Assembly: GCF_019132845.1 (NCBI RefSeq)
Contig: NZ_JAHSPR010000008.1
Span: 88,520 to 152,519 of the forward strand
Reading direction: 5' to 3'
DNA length: 64,000 nucleotides
Source: Advenella alkanexedens
GTDB taxonomy: Bacteria; Pseudomonadota; Gammaproteobacteria; Burkholderiales; Burkholderiaceae_B
Part shown: positions 44,954 through 54,657 of the stretch, piece after piece
Layout of the letters: each line of letters begins with the position of its first letter
Position numbering within the stretch: position 1 is the first letter of the stretch
Notes under the pieces: generated by a model
What the model was told of the DNA's origin: nothing
What the model saw: the letters and a program-made list of their open reading frames with translations, nothing else
Database searches by the model: none
Program-made: the position numbers and the translations under genes

Positions 44954-47358
44954 TATTCATACCTTTCAAATGTAGATTTTACTGGAACCGGGACCGTTGT
45001 TGATTCATAGCCCCGCACATTTTCTCTTAACAAACCCATTGGATCACTACCCAGAGATCCAAGACCGGATAATTCCAATTGTAAGAATATAGCAGAATTT
45101 GCTTTTTCTTTTGAAACAGCATAACGCTGCATGACAACCCGGCCGGTCCAGCAACAGTTGCCTTTATATTCAAACCCAAGAATGGATTGCGTTACCCTTT
45201 TATCCTGAATGGAATAATCGATACGACCAACACCGGATATTTTTTCTGTAAATGGCCACTGTGCCGACAGGCTGGTGGTTTCCTTACCCTTTAACTGATA
45301 ACGTAACGGATTGCCAGTCTCATCAAGGAAAGGATCCTGCTGGTAACGGTAAGACATGGAAACGCTGGTCAGGCGCTTGGGTTTCCAGTGTAAAGAGGCG
45401 TAAGACTGCACCACATTCTGGTCAGCCGAATCCACCTGCACGGCCAGTTCGGTGTTCAGGGTATCGGTCAGCGCGGCACTTAAACCCGCCAGATAATCCG
45501 ATTTGGAGCGTTTACGGGCCTCTTCTCCCGGCAGGGTTACTTTCTGGTCTTCAAAATAAAACCGTTGCGCCAGTTGCAAAGCCAATCGCTCGAAACCGCT
45601 ATCCTCGTCAAACCAGCGACTGGTTATTCCCAAGGTAAGCAAGTTGGCATCGTTAATGCGATCCCAGCCACCACTGTAACGGTTTTCAGCAAAAGCCGAA
45701 CCAAAACCGAACTGACTGATGGAGGTATCATAAACAGGAATATCCGCCTGGTTTTTATAGGGGATATTCAAGTAATAAAGACGGGGCTCAAGCGTTTGAA
45801 GGGACGGTTTGCCGAACAACGTGGTGTTACGCTCAAACGTCATGCCACTATCAAGGGAAAAGATGGGCAAAACCCGGTTAATCGACCCCTTTTGCGTACC
45901 CGCCTGGCTTCTGAAACCATATTTACCGAACTCTTCATACCAGTTCGTCGAATAATGAGAGGCATGCAAGGCCGCCTTGGGCGTGACATACCAGCCAGGA
46001 CGGACAATGGGATAACTAATCGCGTTATAGGATGAAAAACGCGTACCATCAGGGGCCCGGTGGCCATCGGTTCTGGAAAAATCAGCGATATCCCCAAAGT
46101 AGGTGGGAAACTCAAAACGGGTAAGGGTATTGTCGGTTTCCACATCAAACCCGTTCCAGTCATATCGACTGCCACGCACCTTGAACTCGGGTACTTTTTC
46201 ATATTGCCCATATAAGTATCCCAGCGTGTCATCTTGCAGGGTTTGGTATTTTTGCAGCGTTAAATAACCGCTCCAATAGTCGTACCCCGACCAGTTCAGG
46301 CTAGCCCGTTTTGATAAATAGGTCTGGTCTGCCTCATTCAGACCCATACTGGTAAAGTCGCGAAAATAGTTGTCATCAGACACACCATTCCAATCCAGAT
46401 CCAGATTGAATTTCAGCCCCAGGAACTGGCCCAGATGCTGGTCATGCAAAATGGAATACGACCAGCGTTTATCACGGGTATCCATATCCTTGTTAATATA
46501 GGTACCCGAAACAATACCCGAATAACCTGGCATTAAATAGCGGAACTCCCCACCCATCAGTAATCCGCGCTTGCTTAAATAACGGGGAGTTATTGTGGCA
46601 TCATAATTGGGCGCCAGATTGAAAAAATACGGAACAGCCAGATCATAACCACCTCTTGAGGTATAACCATAAGTAGGTGTCAGAAAACCCGTTTTCTTTT
46701 CTGCCCTGACGGGGAAGGTAAGGTAGGGCGACCAAAGTACAGGAACCCCCTTGATATACAGTACCCCGTTTTTTGCAATCCCTTCGTTTTCATCCTCGTA
46801 AATATCAACCTGTGGCGACTGGATTGTCCAGAACTTCTCAGGGCAATCGCAACCTGAATAAATGACATCCAGCAACCGGGTGTGATTTTCATCAAGCGCT
46901 TCGGCCTCGCTGGCCGTACCGCTTCCACCGCCAGCCAGATTAAAAACAGGCTCATAAAACTTGCCACTGTCCGTATTGATATTGTAATGTAGCCCCGTAC
47001 CGGTAATCAGGGTGCCATCCTTGAAAAAGCGGGTATTGCCGCTTGCCGTCATCTCTCCGCTATCCGTGTTATAACGGATCTGATCACTTTTCAGGATAGC
47101 ATCCGTACGCCGCACCTGCGCCAGTCCATGCAGGGTAATATCACTGCTGTTGTTGTCGTAACCCGCCTTTTCGCTATCAGTAAACGTAACGGTATTGTTT
47201 TTATTCCCGGTGGTAACCTGCAACAAAGATGAATCCTGCAAAGCCGGGTATTCATCAATACGAATCCCGGGGGCAGCCAGCACAAAGCCAGTCTTGGCAA
47301 ATGCGGCAAGCGCCAGCAGAGTAAGAGCACAAACTTTACGCACAAAAAACAAATCCAT
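44953..47358 (-). CDS. lptD: LPS-assembly protein LptD
   Basis: An 801-residue outer-membrane beta-barrel that inserts lipopolysaccharide with LptE. The signal peptide ends near residue 28 (FVLAAP), the periplasmic OstA/beta-jellyroll domain runs to about residue 215 (ITLHGLAQVRRTDAILKSDQIRYN, GEMTASGNTRFF) and the barrel follows (VLWSPYLTFPVRAEKKTGFLTP). Cysteines in SGCDCPEKFW and GNCCWTGRV correspond to the regions that form the interdomain disulfides. It is first in lptD-surA-rsmA and divergent from amgK-murU. Confidence 0.95.
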   Translation of the reverse strand: MDLFFVRKVCALTLLALAAFAKTGFVLAAPGIRIDEYPALQDSSLLQVTTGNKNNTVTFTDSEKAGYDNNSSDITLHGLAQVRRTDAILKSDQIRYNTDSGEMTASGNTRFFKDGTLITGTGLHYNINTDSGKFYEPVFNLAGGGSGTASEAEALDENHTRLLDVIYSGCDCPEKFWTIQSPQVDIYEDENEGIAKNGVLYIKGVPVLWSPYLTFPVRAEKKTGFLTPTYGYTSRGGYDLAVPYFFNLAPNYDATITPRYLSKRGLLMGGEFRYLMPGYSGIVSGTYINKDMDTRDKRWSYSILHDQHLGQFLGLKFNLDLDWNGVSDDNYFRDFTSMGLNEADQTYLSKRASLNWSGYDYWSGYLTLQKYQTLQDDTLGYLYGQYEKVPEFKVRGSRYDWNGFDVETDNTLTRFEFPTYFGDIADFSRTDGHRAPDGTRFSSYNAISYPIVRPGWYVTPKAALHASHYSTNWYEEFGKYGFRSQAGTQKGSINRVLPIFSLDSGMTFERNTTLFGKPSLQTLEPRLYYLNIPYKNQADIPVYDTSISQFGFGSAFAENRYSGGWDRINDANLLTLGITSRWFDEDSGFERLALQLAQRFYFEDQKVTLPGEEARKRSKSDYLAGLSAALTDTLNTELAVQVDSADQNVVQSYASLHWKPKRLTSVSMSYRYQQDPFLDETGNPLRYQLKGKETTSLSAQWPFTEKISGVGRIDYSIQDKRVTQSILGFEYKGNCCWTGRVVMQRYAVSKEKANSAIFLQLELSGLGSLGSDPMGLLRENVRGYESTTVPVPVKSTFERYE

Positions 47359-47646
47359 TCAAGATTCTATTTATATGGAACACAAACAATTTTATTCCCG
47401 GTTGCAAACGACCACCCATGACATTACTCCTGCAGACTATTTATTGATGCAGCAAAGACAAAACCCGGTTAAAAAGCTTAAAATAGGTCTTCCCAGAGTA
47501 ACTGCCACGTCGAAACGACCAATTATAGTAGTTGCTCTTTAATTTAAAGCGGCTTTTTTAATTCTTTCACTGAAATTAAACCGATTTTACATTCAGGACT
47601 CAGGTTTCGTCACCCACTTGTCGCGAAATACTCATTTTTTATAATT

Positions 47647-48693
47647 ATGCCCTCAAACGTTTCCGCAGATCCCCGCAAAGATGCCTTGCAACAATGGCTG
47701 ACTGTCATTGCAAATACCCATCACATTCAAATCTCAAGCCTGCGCACGGCATCCAGCGATGCCAGTTTCAGGCGTTATTTCCGTGTCGATACCAACCAGG
47801 CTCCCCTTATCATCATGGATGCTCCACCACAGCACGAAAACTGCACGCCCTTTATTGATATCGCTGGCAAACTGGCCAAAGCGGGACTGAATGTACCGGC
47901 TATCCTTGAAAAAGATCTGGAAAACGGCTGGCTGCTACTCACTGACCTTGGCAACGACACCTATTACCAGCGCATTCAGCAAGGAATTGATGACGCCACC
48001 CTGCAATCCCTGTACCGTGATGCCCTTCAGGCCTTGGTACAAATGCAGCAGGCCAGTGTCCAGGGATTACCCGCCTATGATGCGCAACGTTTGCGCGATG
48101 AGCTTGAGCTGTTTACCGAATGGTACGTTCATCAACATTGCCAAAGCCAGTTAAGCGATGATGAAAAAAACGCACTTGAAAAAACCTTCAGCCTGCTGGT
48201 GGCCCACAATGCCAAACAGCCCTGCGTATTCGTGCATCGCGACTACCATTCCCCCAACCTGCTGGTGTGTGACCAGGACATGTATGGGCCCAACCCCGGC
48301 ATCATCGATTTCCAGGATGCGGTCAACGGCCCCATTTCCTATGACCTGGCTTCTTTGATCATGGATGCCCGCACCACCTGGGAGGAGCCCCAGCAACTGG
48401 ACTGGGCTATTCGTTACTGGCAAATGGCACGGGATGCAAAACTGGCGGTCCCCGATGACTTCGCCAATTTTCACACCGATTACGAGTTCATGGGATTACA
48501 GCGGAATTTACGCATCCTGGGTGTATTTGCGCGACTTTCCATTCGTGATGGCAAAGATCATTACCTGCAGCACATGCCCCGTGTCAACGCCTATGTGCGC
48601 CAGGTTGCCAACCGCTATCTTGTTTTCAAACCCCTGTTAAGACTGCTGGATCGTCTGGACAACATCGAACACAAAGTGGGGTATACGTTTTGA
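47647..48693 (+). CDS. amgK: N-acetylmuramate/N-acetylglucosamine kinase AmgK
   Basis: A 348-residue aminoglycoside-phosphotransferase-fold kinase that phosphorylates C1 of MurNAc/GlcNAc in peptidoglycan recycling. The kinase motifs are VHRDYHSPNLLV (catalytic Asp) and IIDFQDAVNGPISYDLASL. Position divergent from lptD and overlap of 4 bp with murU match the known AmgK-MurU pair, which confers a fosfomycin-bypass recycling route. Confidence 0.92.
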   Translation: MPSNVSADPRKDALQQWLTVIANTHHIQISSLRTASSDASFRRYFRVDTNQAPLIIMDAPPQHENCTPFIDIAGKLAKAGLNVPAILEKDLENGWLLLTDLGNDTYYQRIQQGIDDATLQSLYRDALQALVQMQQASVQGLPAYDAQRLRDELELFTEWYVHQHCQSQLSDDEKNALEKTFSLLVAHNAKQPCVFVHRDYHSPNLLVCDQDMYGPNPGIIDFQDAVNGPISYDLASLIMDARTTWEEPQQLDWAIRYWQMARDAKLAVPDDFANFHTDYEFMGLQRNLRILGVFARLSIRDGKDHYLQHMPRVNAYVRQVANRYLVFKPLLRLLDRLDNIEHKVGYTF

Positions 48694-49421
48694 TTCAGGC
48701 CATGATTCTGGCTGCCGGCCGTGGCGAACGCATGCGCCCGCTCACCGATACCTTGCCCAAACCACTGCTGTGCGTAGGTGGAAAACCCCTTATTGTGTGG
48801 CACATAGAACGTCTGGCCAGTGCCGGAATAAGCAATATTGTCATCAACCATGCCTGGCTGGGTCACAAAATAGAAGAGACCTTGGGCAATGGCCACCAAT
48901 TTGGCGTTACCATTAAATACTCGGCCGAATCCCCCAAAGGCCTGGAAACCGCGGGCGGCATTGCCAATGCACTGCCCCTGCTGGGCGAACAGCCTTTTCT
49001 GGTCATCAATGGCGATATCTGGTGTGACTGGAACCCCACGCAAGCCGTTACAATTACTGACCATTTGCAGCATGCATCAACACAAGCATGGCTGCTCATG
49101 GTGGATAATCCCCCTCACCACCCCGAAGGGGATTTCCATCTGGATCGTCAAGGGTTCCTGCACAACAAAACCGCAGAGACCATTAATCACACTTTTGCCG
49201 GCATTGGTGTATATCATCCCTCCTTTTTCAGAGGCGTCAACCCAAAACAGTCGCAGCCACTGGCCCCCCTGCTGCGTTTGGCCATGCAAAGCCGTCTCGT
49301 GGCAGGCAGCCTTCATACTGGACAATGGATTGATGTTGGCACCCCTGAAAGGCTGACACTGCTTGACCAGCAGTTACAATATGACAGCAATGCCCTTGCC
49401 TCCTCCGTTCAACCCCGATGA
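48690..49421 (+). CDS. murU: N-acetylmuramate-1-phosphate uridylyltransferase MurU
   Basis: A 243-residue sugar nucleotidyltransferase that makes UDP-MurNAc from MurNAc-1-phosphate. The N-terminal signature is MILAAGRGERMRPLTDTLPKPLL, then GGKPLIVWHIERL and VINGDIWCDW. It is coupled to amgK. Confidence 0.92.
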   Translation: MIQAMILAAGRGERMRPLTDTLPKPLLCVGGKPLIVWHIERLASAGISNIVINHAWLGHKIEETLGNGHQFGVTIKYSAESPKGLETAGGIANALPLLGEQPFLVINGDIWCDWNPTQAVTITDHLQHASTQAWLLMVDNPPHHPEGDFHLDRQGFLHNKTAETINHTFAGIGVYHPSFFRGVNPKQSQPLAPLLRLAMQSRLVAGSLHTGQWIDVGTPERLTLLDQQLQYDSNALASSVQPR

Positions 49422-49457
49422 AATCACTTCATTTCGTAACCAAAGGATAGTTCAGTA

Positions 49458-50162
49458 ATGTTTGGATCTTCAAAAAGAGCCGTTTTCAAACCCTCCGTTT
49501 ATGAAAGCAGTAGCAGCCGTCGCGGCAAGCGCATGCCTCGCTGGCTCGTGATCCTGTTTACTGGTGTCATCATGGGCGCAGGCGGATTCTGGTTTTTGCA
49601 AACCAACTATGGTCCCAAACGTCTTAGCGTTGAGGAATCCAACAGCCTGACCAATGAGATCAGCATGCTGACCCAGGAAAAACAACGTCTTCAGGCCGAA
49701 CTGGAAAAAACCACCCTGGATCTTGACGCCCTGAAAAAAAGCAATTCCGCCCAAGGCAACACCCTGAAAAGCAGCCAGGAACGTATCCAGCAACTGACGG
49801 CCGATCTGGAACTTATCAAAAAAGCCATTCCTGCCGACCCAAGTGGCAACCCACTGGGCATCCGTGCCGCCGAATTTGATGGTTCGATGGGTAAACTTGA
49901 TTACAAACTGCTCATCATGAAAAGCGATGATGCCCAACCTGATTACAAAGCTCAACTTGAGTTTATTGTAGAGGGCAGATACCGTAATGGCAAAACCGGC
50001 TATGCCGAAATACCTCCTACCGATATCAACATCACCAATTTCCAGCAAGTCGGCGGAAGCCTGACATTGCCCCCCACCCTGACTCCAAGAAAAGTCACGA
50101 TTCGGGTTCGCAGTATCGACGACCAGAAAACCCAGGCCAACCGCACTTTCAATATACGGTAA
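49458..50162 (+). CDS. Membrane-anchored coiled-coil protein of unknown function
   Basis: A 234-residue protein with a basic cytoplasmic start, one membrane segment at residues 29-47 (WLVILFTGVIMGAGGFWFL), a coiled coil at about 56-122 rich in Glu/Lys/Leu and a C-terminal beta-rich periplasmic domain (130-234). It resembles short proteins seen in Burkholderiales and Pseudomonas under a domain of unknown function; I cannot assign a role. It is 36 bp after murU and ends in a terminator, so it may be co-transcribed with amgK-murU. Confidence 0.75.
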   Translation: MFGSSKRAVFKPSVYESSSSRRGKRMPRWLVILFTGVIMGAGGFWFLQTNYGPKRLSVEESNSLTNEISMLTQEKQRLQAELEKTTLDLDALKKSNSAQGNTLKSSQERIQQLTADLELIKKAIPADPSGNPLGIRAAEFDGSMGKLDYKLLIMKSDDAQPDYKAQLEFIVEGRYRNGKTGYAEIPPTDINITNFQQVGGSLTLPPTLTPRKVTIRVRSIDDQKTQANRTFNIR

Positions 50163-50168
50163 TCTCTA

Positions 50169-50201
50169 TCAGCCCTGCCTTTTACAGGCAGGGCTGATTT
50201 T
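50169..50201 (+). terminator. Rho-independent terminator
   Basis: An 11-bp perfect stem (TCAGCCCTGCC at 50169-50179, GGCAGGGCTGA at 50187-50197) followed by TTTT. Confidence 0.85.
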
Positions 50202-50273
50202 CAGTCGTCATTCAATTTCAATTCATTTCCAACACTTGCCTAATGACACACACTTTGGCAAGATGTGAATACT

Positions 50274-50981
50274 ATGGAAAAACAGCTTATTAAAATTCTC
50301 GTTGTGGATGACGACCCGGCACTCAGGCAGCTGCTGGCCGAGTACCTTAACCGTCACGGTTACGATACGCTACTGGCCCCGGATGCCACAGACCTGCCTC
50401 AGCGCATTACCAAATTCTCACCCGACCTTATCGTGCTTGACCGCATGTTACCCGGTGGAGACGGCCTGGAAGCCTGTCGCAAGCTACGCAGCCAAAATGA
50501 AGACATTCCCATTATTTTGCTGACTGCCCGCGATGAAACCGCTGATCGCATTATCGGTCTTGAGTCAGGGGCGGACGACTATCTGGGCAAACCTTTTGAC
50601 CCGCGAGAATTGCTGGCCCGCATAGAAACCGTCTTGCGCCGTAAAAAAGGTCCTTCGGCACTGGTCAAGGAAACCCCCATCAGTTTTGGCCCCTTCACCT
50701 TTGACCCGGCACGTCGCCAACTGTTCAAGGGTGAAACTGTCGTTAAGCTTACTGGCGGTGAAATCAACCTGCTCGAGGCCATGGTCAAAAATCCGGGCAA
50801 ACCCCTGTCCCGCGAACGTCTGCTGGCGCTGGCCCGCGATGACGATGAAGGAGAACGCAACGACCGTGCCATCGACATTGCCATTCTGCGCCTGCGCCGG
50901 GCAATCGAAGACGATCCCAAAGACCCGCGTTGGATACAAACCGTATGGGGAATCGGCTACCGGTTTTCCCCTGATGCATGA
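50274..50981 (+). CDS. ompR: OmpR-type response regulator
   Basis: A 235-residue two-component regulator. The receiver domain (4-120) has the acidic pair in VVDDDPALR, the phosphoacceptor Asp56 (VLDRMLPGGDG) and Lys in YLGKPFDPREL. The DNA-binding winged helix (135-232) ends DPRWIQTVWGIGYRFSP. I use the ATG at 50274; a GTG three codons earlier is possible. It overlaps the sensor kinase by 4 bp. The OmpR assignment rests on similarity and on pairing with an EnvZ-like kinase. Confidence 0.88.
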   Translation: MEKQLIKILVVDDDPALRQLLAEYLNRHGYDTLLAPDATDLPQRITKFSPDLIVLDRMLPGGDGLEACRKLRSQNEDIPIILLTARDETADRIIGLESGADDYLGKPFDPRELLARIETVLRRKKGPSALVKETPISFGPFTFDPARRQLFKGETVVKLTGGEINLLEAMVKNPGKPLSRERLLALARDDDEGERNDRAIDIAILRLRRAIEDDPKDPRWIQTVWGIGYRFSPDA

Positions 50982-52381
50982 AAAAATTCAAGCTGTGGCC
51001 CCGCTCCCTGCGCCTGCAAATGATCCTCATGATGCTGGGCACAATCATTCTGGTCCAGGTTGGCAGCCTATCGGTTGGCAATTACCTTAGGGAACGTTAT
51101 ATGGAAGACGTGGTGGTTAATTACCTGACCACCACCATTCGCACCTTAAGGGCGGCCGTCGCCCAGATACCGGCAGAAAACAGGGCCAGCTTTATTGAAG
51201 AAGCCTCACAAAAAAAATGGCGTTTATGGTCGCGTCAGCTTCCCAAAGACACCCGTTTTTCACAACCTCTGCGCAGGGGTGCTGAAAACGCCCCGCGTCA
51301 CGAAAAAATGGCGGAATACCCAACGGGTGACCTGCGCAACAACCTGCAGGACATTATCAATCACCTGAACCGTGCCCTGAATGACGGCACCCGGGTGGGA
51401 CTGTCCCGTGGTGAAGAGCCACGCATGTACATTTCCCTTTTGCCACAGCTTAACGAGTTTGACAATACCGTGATACGGGAATGGCTGGTAATTCCGCTTG
51501 ACCGGATAGAACCACCCAATATGCAGGCCATCATGATGGCCTGGCTAAGCATTAACCTGTTACTGATTGCCATGGCGGCCGGTTTTGCCTGGCATATCAC
51601 CCGCCCGCTTACCCGCCTGAGCAGAGCGGCAGACCAACTTGCCCAAGGGCGCCCCGAAAGGGTAACGCCAGCAGGCCCCACCGAAACCCGTTCGCTGGGT
51701 GAACGCTTCAACGCCATGCTGGATGCCCTTGAGGAATCCAAGCTGGTCCAGCAAACCCTGCTGGCAGGTCTGCCACACGACCTCAAAAGTCCGCTGGCCC
51801 GCATGTGGCTCAGGCTGGAAATGACCGATGACCAGGCGTTAAAAGAAGGCATGCGCAACGACGTGCAAGATATGCAGCGCATGATCGATCAATTCATTGG
51901 CTATGTCCGCGGTTCAGACCCAGGCACCTACACCTTCACCAAACTGGAGCTCAATGCCTGGATCGATGAACGGGTTTCATCCTGGGAAGGTGCGGGCAGC
52001 CCCGTTTTCCTGAAATCCATGCCCACACACAAAATTTATATCCATGCCGATGGCCTGGCATTGGGGCGGCTTTTGGACAATCTGATTAGCAACGCCCTGA
52101 AGCACGGCCAGCCACCGGTTGAAGTCCATGTGCACGCTGACAGGAAAAAAGTGGTGATCTCTGTCTGTGATCATGGTGAAGGTATTCCGCTTGAACGTCG
52201 TACCGAAGCCCTGCGCGCATTCTCCCGACTGGACTCCGCACGCACCAAAACCGGTAGTGTGGGCCTGGGGCTGGCACTGGCCGACACCATTGCCAAAGCA
52301 CATCATGGCTCTCTGGAGCTGGGTAGCGGTGAGTCGGGTGGCTTGCGTGTGGACATCACGCTGCCCCTGGCCGAAAGCTAA
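50978..52381 (+). CDS. envZ: EnvZ-type sensor histidine kinase
   Basis: A 467-residue membrane kinase. Membrane segments are at about 15-34 and 184-204, enclosing a periplasmic sensor of about 150 residues. A HAMP domain (205-258) is followed by the H-box with His267 in LPHDLKSPLARM, the N-box DNLISNALKH, G1 in DHGEGIP and G2 in GSVGLGLALA. The stop overlaps that of the convergent CydB-like gene by 4 bp. Confidence 0.9.
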   Translation: MKKFKLWPRSLRLQMILMMLGTIILVQVGSLSVGNYLRERYMEDVVVNYLTTTIRTLRAAVAQIPAENRASFIEEASQKKWRLWSRQLPKDTRFSQPLRRGAENAPRHEKMAEYPTGDLRNNLQDIINHLNRALNDGTRVGLSRGEEPRMYISLLPQLNEFDNTVIREWLVIPLDRIEPPNMQAIMMAWLSINLLLIAMAAGFAWHITRPLTRLSRAADQLAQGRPERVTPAGPTETRSLGERFNAMLDALEESKLVQQTLLAGLPHDLKSPLARMWLRLEMTDDQALKEGMRNDVQDMQRMIDQFIGYVRGSDPGTYTFTKLELNAWIDERVSSWEGAGSPVFLKSMPTHKIYIHADGLALGRLLDNLISNALKHGQPPVEVHVHADRKKVVISVCDHGEGIPLERRTEALRAFSRLDSARTKTGSVGLGLALADTIAKAHHGSLELGSGESGGLRVDITLPLAES

Positions 52382-53400
52382 CGCAGTTTATCGAAAATAT
52401 CCCCGTAGACCCAGCTAAAATACACCAGCATGACGGGCAAGACAAAAGCCATGCACCCCACCAGCAAACGCATCGTAGTCACCGAATCGATACTGTCCCA
52501 CAGGCTTAATTCATCATAAACCAGAAACGGAAAATAACTGTAAGCAAAACCGGCCACCACCAATACAATGACCAATAACAACAAAATAAAGGGCAAGCGC
52601 CCCAGCCAGTCATTCTTATGCGCATGCCTGAGCAAAATTTCAATCATGACAAACAGACTTAACATCAACAGCCAGCCAGGCAAAACAATACCCAAGGTAT
52701 CAAACAGCGCCCACTTATAAAAAATACCCGTATTGCTAAATCCAAGCGCAGCCATTAAAGCAAACAAACCCGTTGCACCCAGTCTTGTCGTACGACGTGC
52801 CCATTTAATCGCCATTTCCTGCAGGGAGCCTTGTGAAGCACTTACACGCATCACCAGCCAAAGTGCCCCCAACAGGGCATACAGGGCGACAACACTCAGG
52901 GCAATGAACAAGACAAACAATTCGTAACCAGGCTCATCCTGGAAATTAACCGCGAATTTCCCCAAGACCCAGCCCTGCCCCAACACCATAGACAAAGAAC
53001 CGGTAAAAAACAGGGTGGTCCAGCAACGACGCAGCCAACCGGCAGACCTCAGTCGAAACTCATAAGCAATATTACGCAGCAATACCCCAAGGGCAATCGC
53101 AATCATGGGCCAATACAGAACTCCAAAAATAAAAGCCCAGGCCTTGGGAAAAACAGCCATGAAAAAAACAACTCCCAACAACAACCAAAACTCATTGACA
53201 TTGCGCCATGGTCCCAGCAGGCCCACCATACGGTCACGATGCTCACCGGCAAATGGCAACAACAAGGCGACCCCCAGATCAAAACCATCCAGGATGGCAC
53301 CCATCAGTACCAGCAAGAAAAATGCCGCCATGCAGGCCAATGGCATCCAGAACACCGGATCATAAATACTCAAACCCAACAAGTTTGCCAGTTCCGTCAT
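52378..53400 (-). CDS. CydB-like membrane protein (cytochrome bd oxidase subunit II family)
   Basis: A 340-residue protein with about eight membrane segments, homologous to subunit II of the cyanide-insensitive type of bd oxidases: AILDGFDLGVALLLPFAGEHRDRMV, YEFRLRSAG and LGQGWVLGKF are recognisable. The block that normally reads PVWDGNETWLV is altered to GPWRNVNEFWLL, and other conserved stretches are degenerate. It follows and overlaps the CydA-like gene by 4 bp. Because its partner lacks heme ligands, I do not give it the cydB symbol. Confidence 0.8.
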   Translation of the reverse strand: MTELANLLGLSIYDPVFWMPLACMAAFFLLVLMGAILDGFDLGVALLLPFAGEHRDRMVGLLGPWRNVNEFWLLLGVVFFMAVFPKAWAFIFGVLYWPMIAIALGVLLRNIAYEFRLRSAGWLRRCWTTLFFTGSLSMVLGQGWVLGKFAVNFQDEPGYELFVLFIALSVVALYALLGALWLVMRVSASQGSLQEMAIKWARRTTRLGATGLFALMAALGFSNTGIFYKWALFDTLGIVLPGWLLMLSLFVMIEILLRHAHKNDWLGRLPFILLLLVIVLVVAGFAYSYFPFLVYDELSLWDSIDSVTTMRLLVGCMAFVLPVMLVYFSWVYGDIFDKLR

Positions 53401-54548
53401 GCCGCTGCTCCTACAGTTTTACGCACCGGCACCACCCCATAGCGGGCTGCCTGGTAAAACATTTGTATAAAACTGGCCACAATCACCAGATAGACCACCA
53501 GATACATCACCGAAGACAGCACCAGTGCCTGGGTACCAATGGGCCGAAACACTTCCTGCAGGGCAATTTCTCCCTGCACAATGAACGGCAAGTTTCGAAC
53601 ATAAGACAAGAGCGTCATTAGCAAAACCAGCAACCACCCCGAAAATGTCATGCCTGAACACCATTTTTGCAAAAACACCGGTGTTTTACCTATTTCCCTT
53701 TTTTTGCCCAACAGGTAATAGCATGAAACAGCCAATACTGACATCATCATACCCAGCAATAGAATGACACCCCACCACACACTTCGCCAGCCATCGGTGG
53801 AGAAAGCCACGAACAAGGTATCCTGGGCAAAAAAACCGGGAACGATGAAAACGACAAAACCATACAAGGCCATGACCAGACCAATCCGGAAACTCAGGTT
53901 TTCAGCCCGGCTCAACGGCCGTTGCCGTGCCTGCCATGCACTGACTCCCATCATCATGAACCCCATGGACAGGCTGGAGCCGGCAAAAACCAGCAGCAGG
54001 CGCCAGACAATTTCATGATGAAACACAATCGCCATCCAATCGTACACAACAATATTGCTCTCTGTCTTGATGGTTCCCTGCGGCGCGTTCATCCATGACT
54101 GCAAAGCCAGTACCAGGTAAACAATCGCGGTTACACTCAACGCCGACATAAAGACCGAGGCCGTATGCCACCCCTCTTTCATTTTTCCCTGACGGTAAAG
54201 CATGCCATTAAGGAAAATCAATTTACAGGCAAAAGCCAGCAAAACAGCCAAGCAGGCCAATGGCCCGGCCACTCCTGCAATTTTCATCAGCAATGCCGGC
54301 CATAAAGTGCCTACCTGTATCATCAGGGACACGATCACGGCCATGCTAACCATCATGGCAAGGGCAAAGACCCTGACCCAATACCGATAAACGCCAATCC
54401 AGGCTTCCTGCCCTGTCCGGCGCCAGGCCAGCTTCAGAAAAAGCAGCATCCAGCCCGATGTAAGCAACACGGACACAAATATTGACAAAAACCCTAACGA
54501 GCCAAAAAACTGCCATTCGGCGAGCAAAAGCGGGGAAATTTCAAGCAT
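53397..54548 (-). CDS. Divergent CydA-like membrane protein lacking canonical heme ligands
   Basis: A 383-residue protein (from the ATG at 54548) with the layout of bd oxidase subunit I: ...AEWQFFGSLGF, YWVRVFALAM...QVGTLW, GPLACLAVLLAFACK, QSWMNAPQG and DWMAIVFHHEIVWRLLL all line up with subunit I landmarks. At the matching positions the heme ligands are lost: His19 becomes Leu21, His186 becomes Leu186, Arg391/Met393 become Trp258/Gly260, and the GRQPW block with Glu445 reads RNLPF. Glu99 and Glu107 become Ala101 and Lys109. The quinol-loop QPxKxAAxE motif is absent. It is shorter than the usual 440-520 residues. A conventional quinol oxidase role is doubtful; membrane location is clear, function unknown. 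Confidence 0.8.
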   Translation of the reverse strand: MLEISPLLLAEWQFFGSLGFLSIFVSVLLTSGWMLLFLKLAWRRTGQEAWIGVYRYWVRVFALAMMVSMAVIVSLMIQVGTLWPALLMKIAGVAGPLACLAVLLAFACKLIFLNGMLYRQGKMKEGWHTASVFMSALSVTAIVYLVLALQSWMNAPQGTIKTESNIVVYDWMAIVFHHEIVWRLLLVFAGSSLSMGFMMMGVSAWQARQRPLSRAENLSFRIGLVMALYGFVVFIVPGFFAQDTLFVAFSTDGWRSVWWGVILLLGMMMSVLAVSCYYLLGKKREIGKTPVFLQKWCSGMTFSGWLLVLLMTLLSYVRNLPFIVQGEIALQEVFRPIGTQALVLSSVMYLVVYLVIVASFIQMFYQAARYGVVPVRKTVGAAA

Positions 54549-54657
54549 AAGCAACAATTCGCAAACTATTTTGTTTAACTATGATTATTCACCGTGAGTC
54601 TAACTCCTGAACGTGGCAGAATGTATGCTATTTCATGATTTATTGATAAATTTCTGT

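Noticed and set aside
47359..47646. Short plus-strand frame (47195-47542) between lptD and amgK
   Set aside because: It starts inside lptD antisense sequence and lacks conserved features; the gap is better read as a divergent promoter region.
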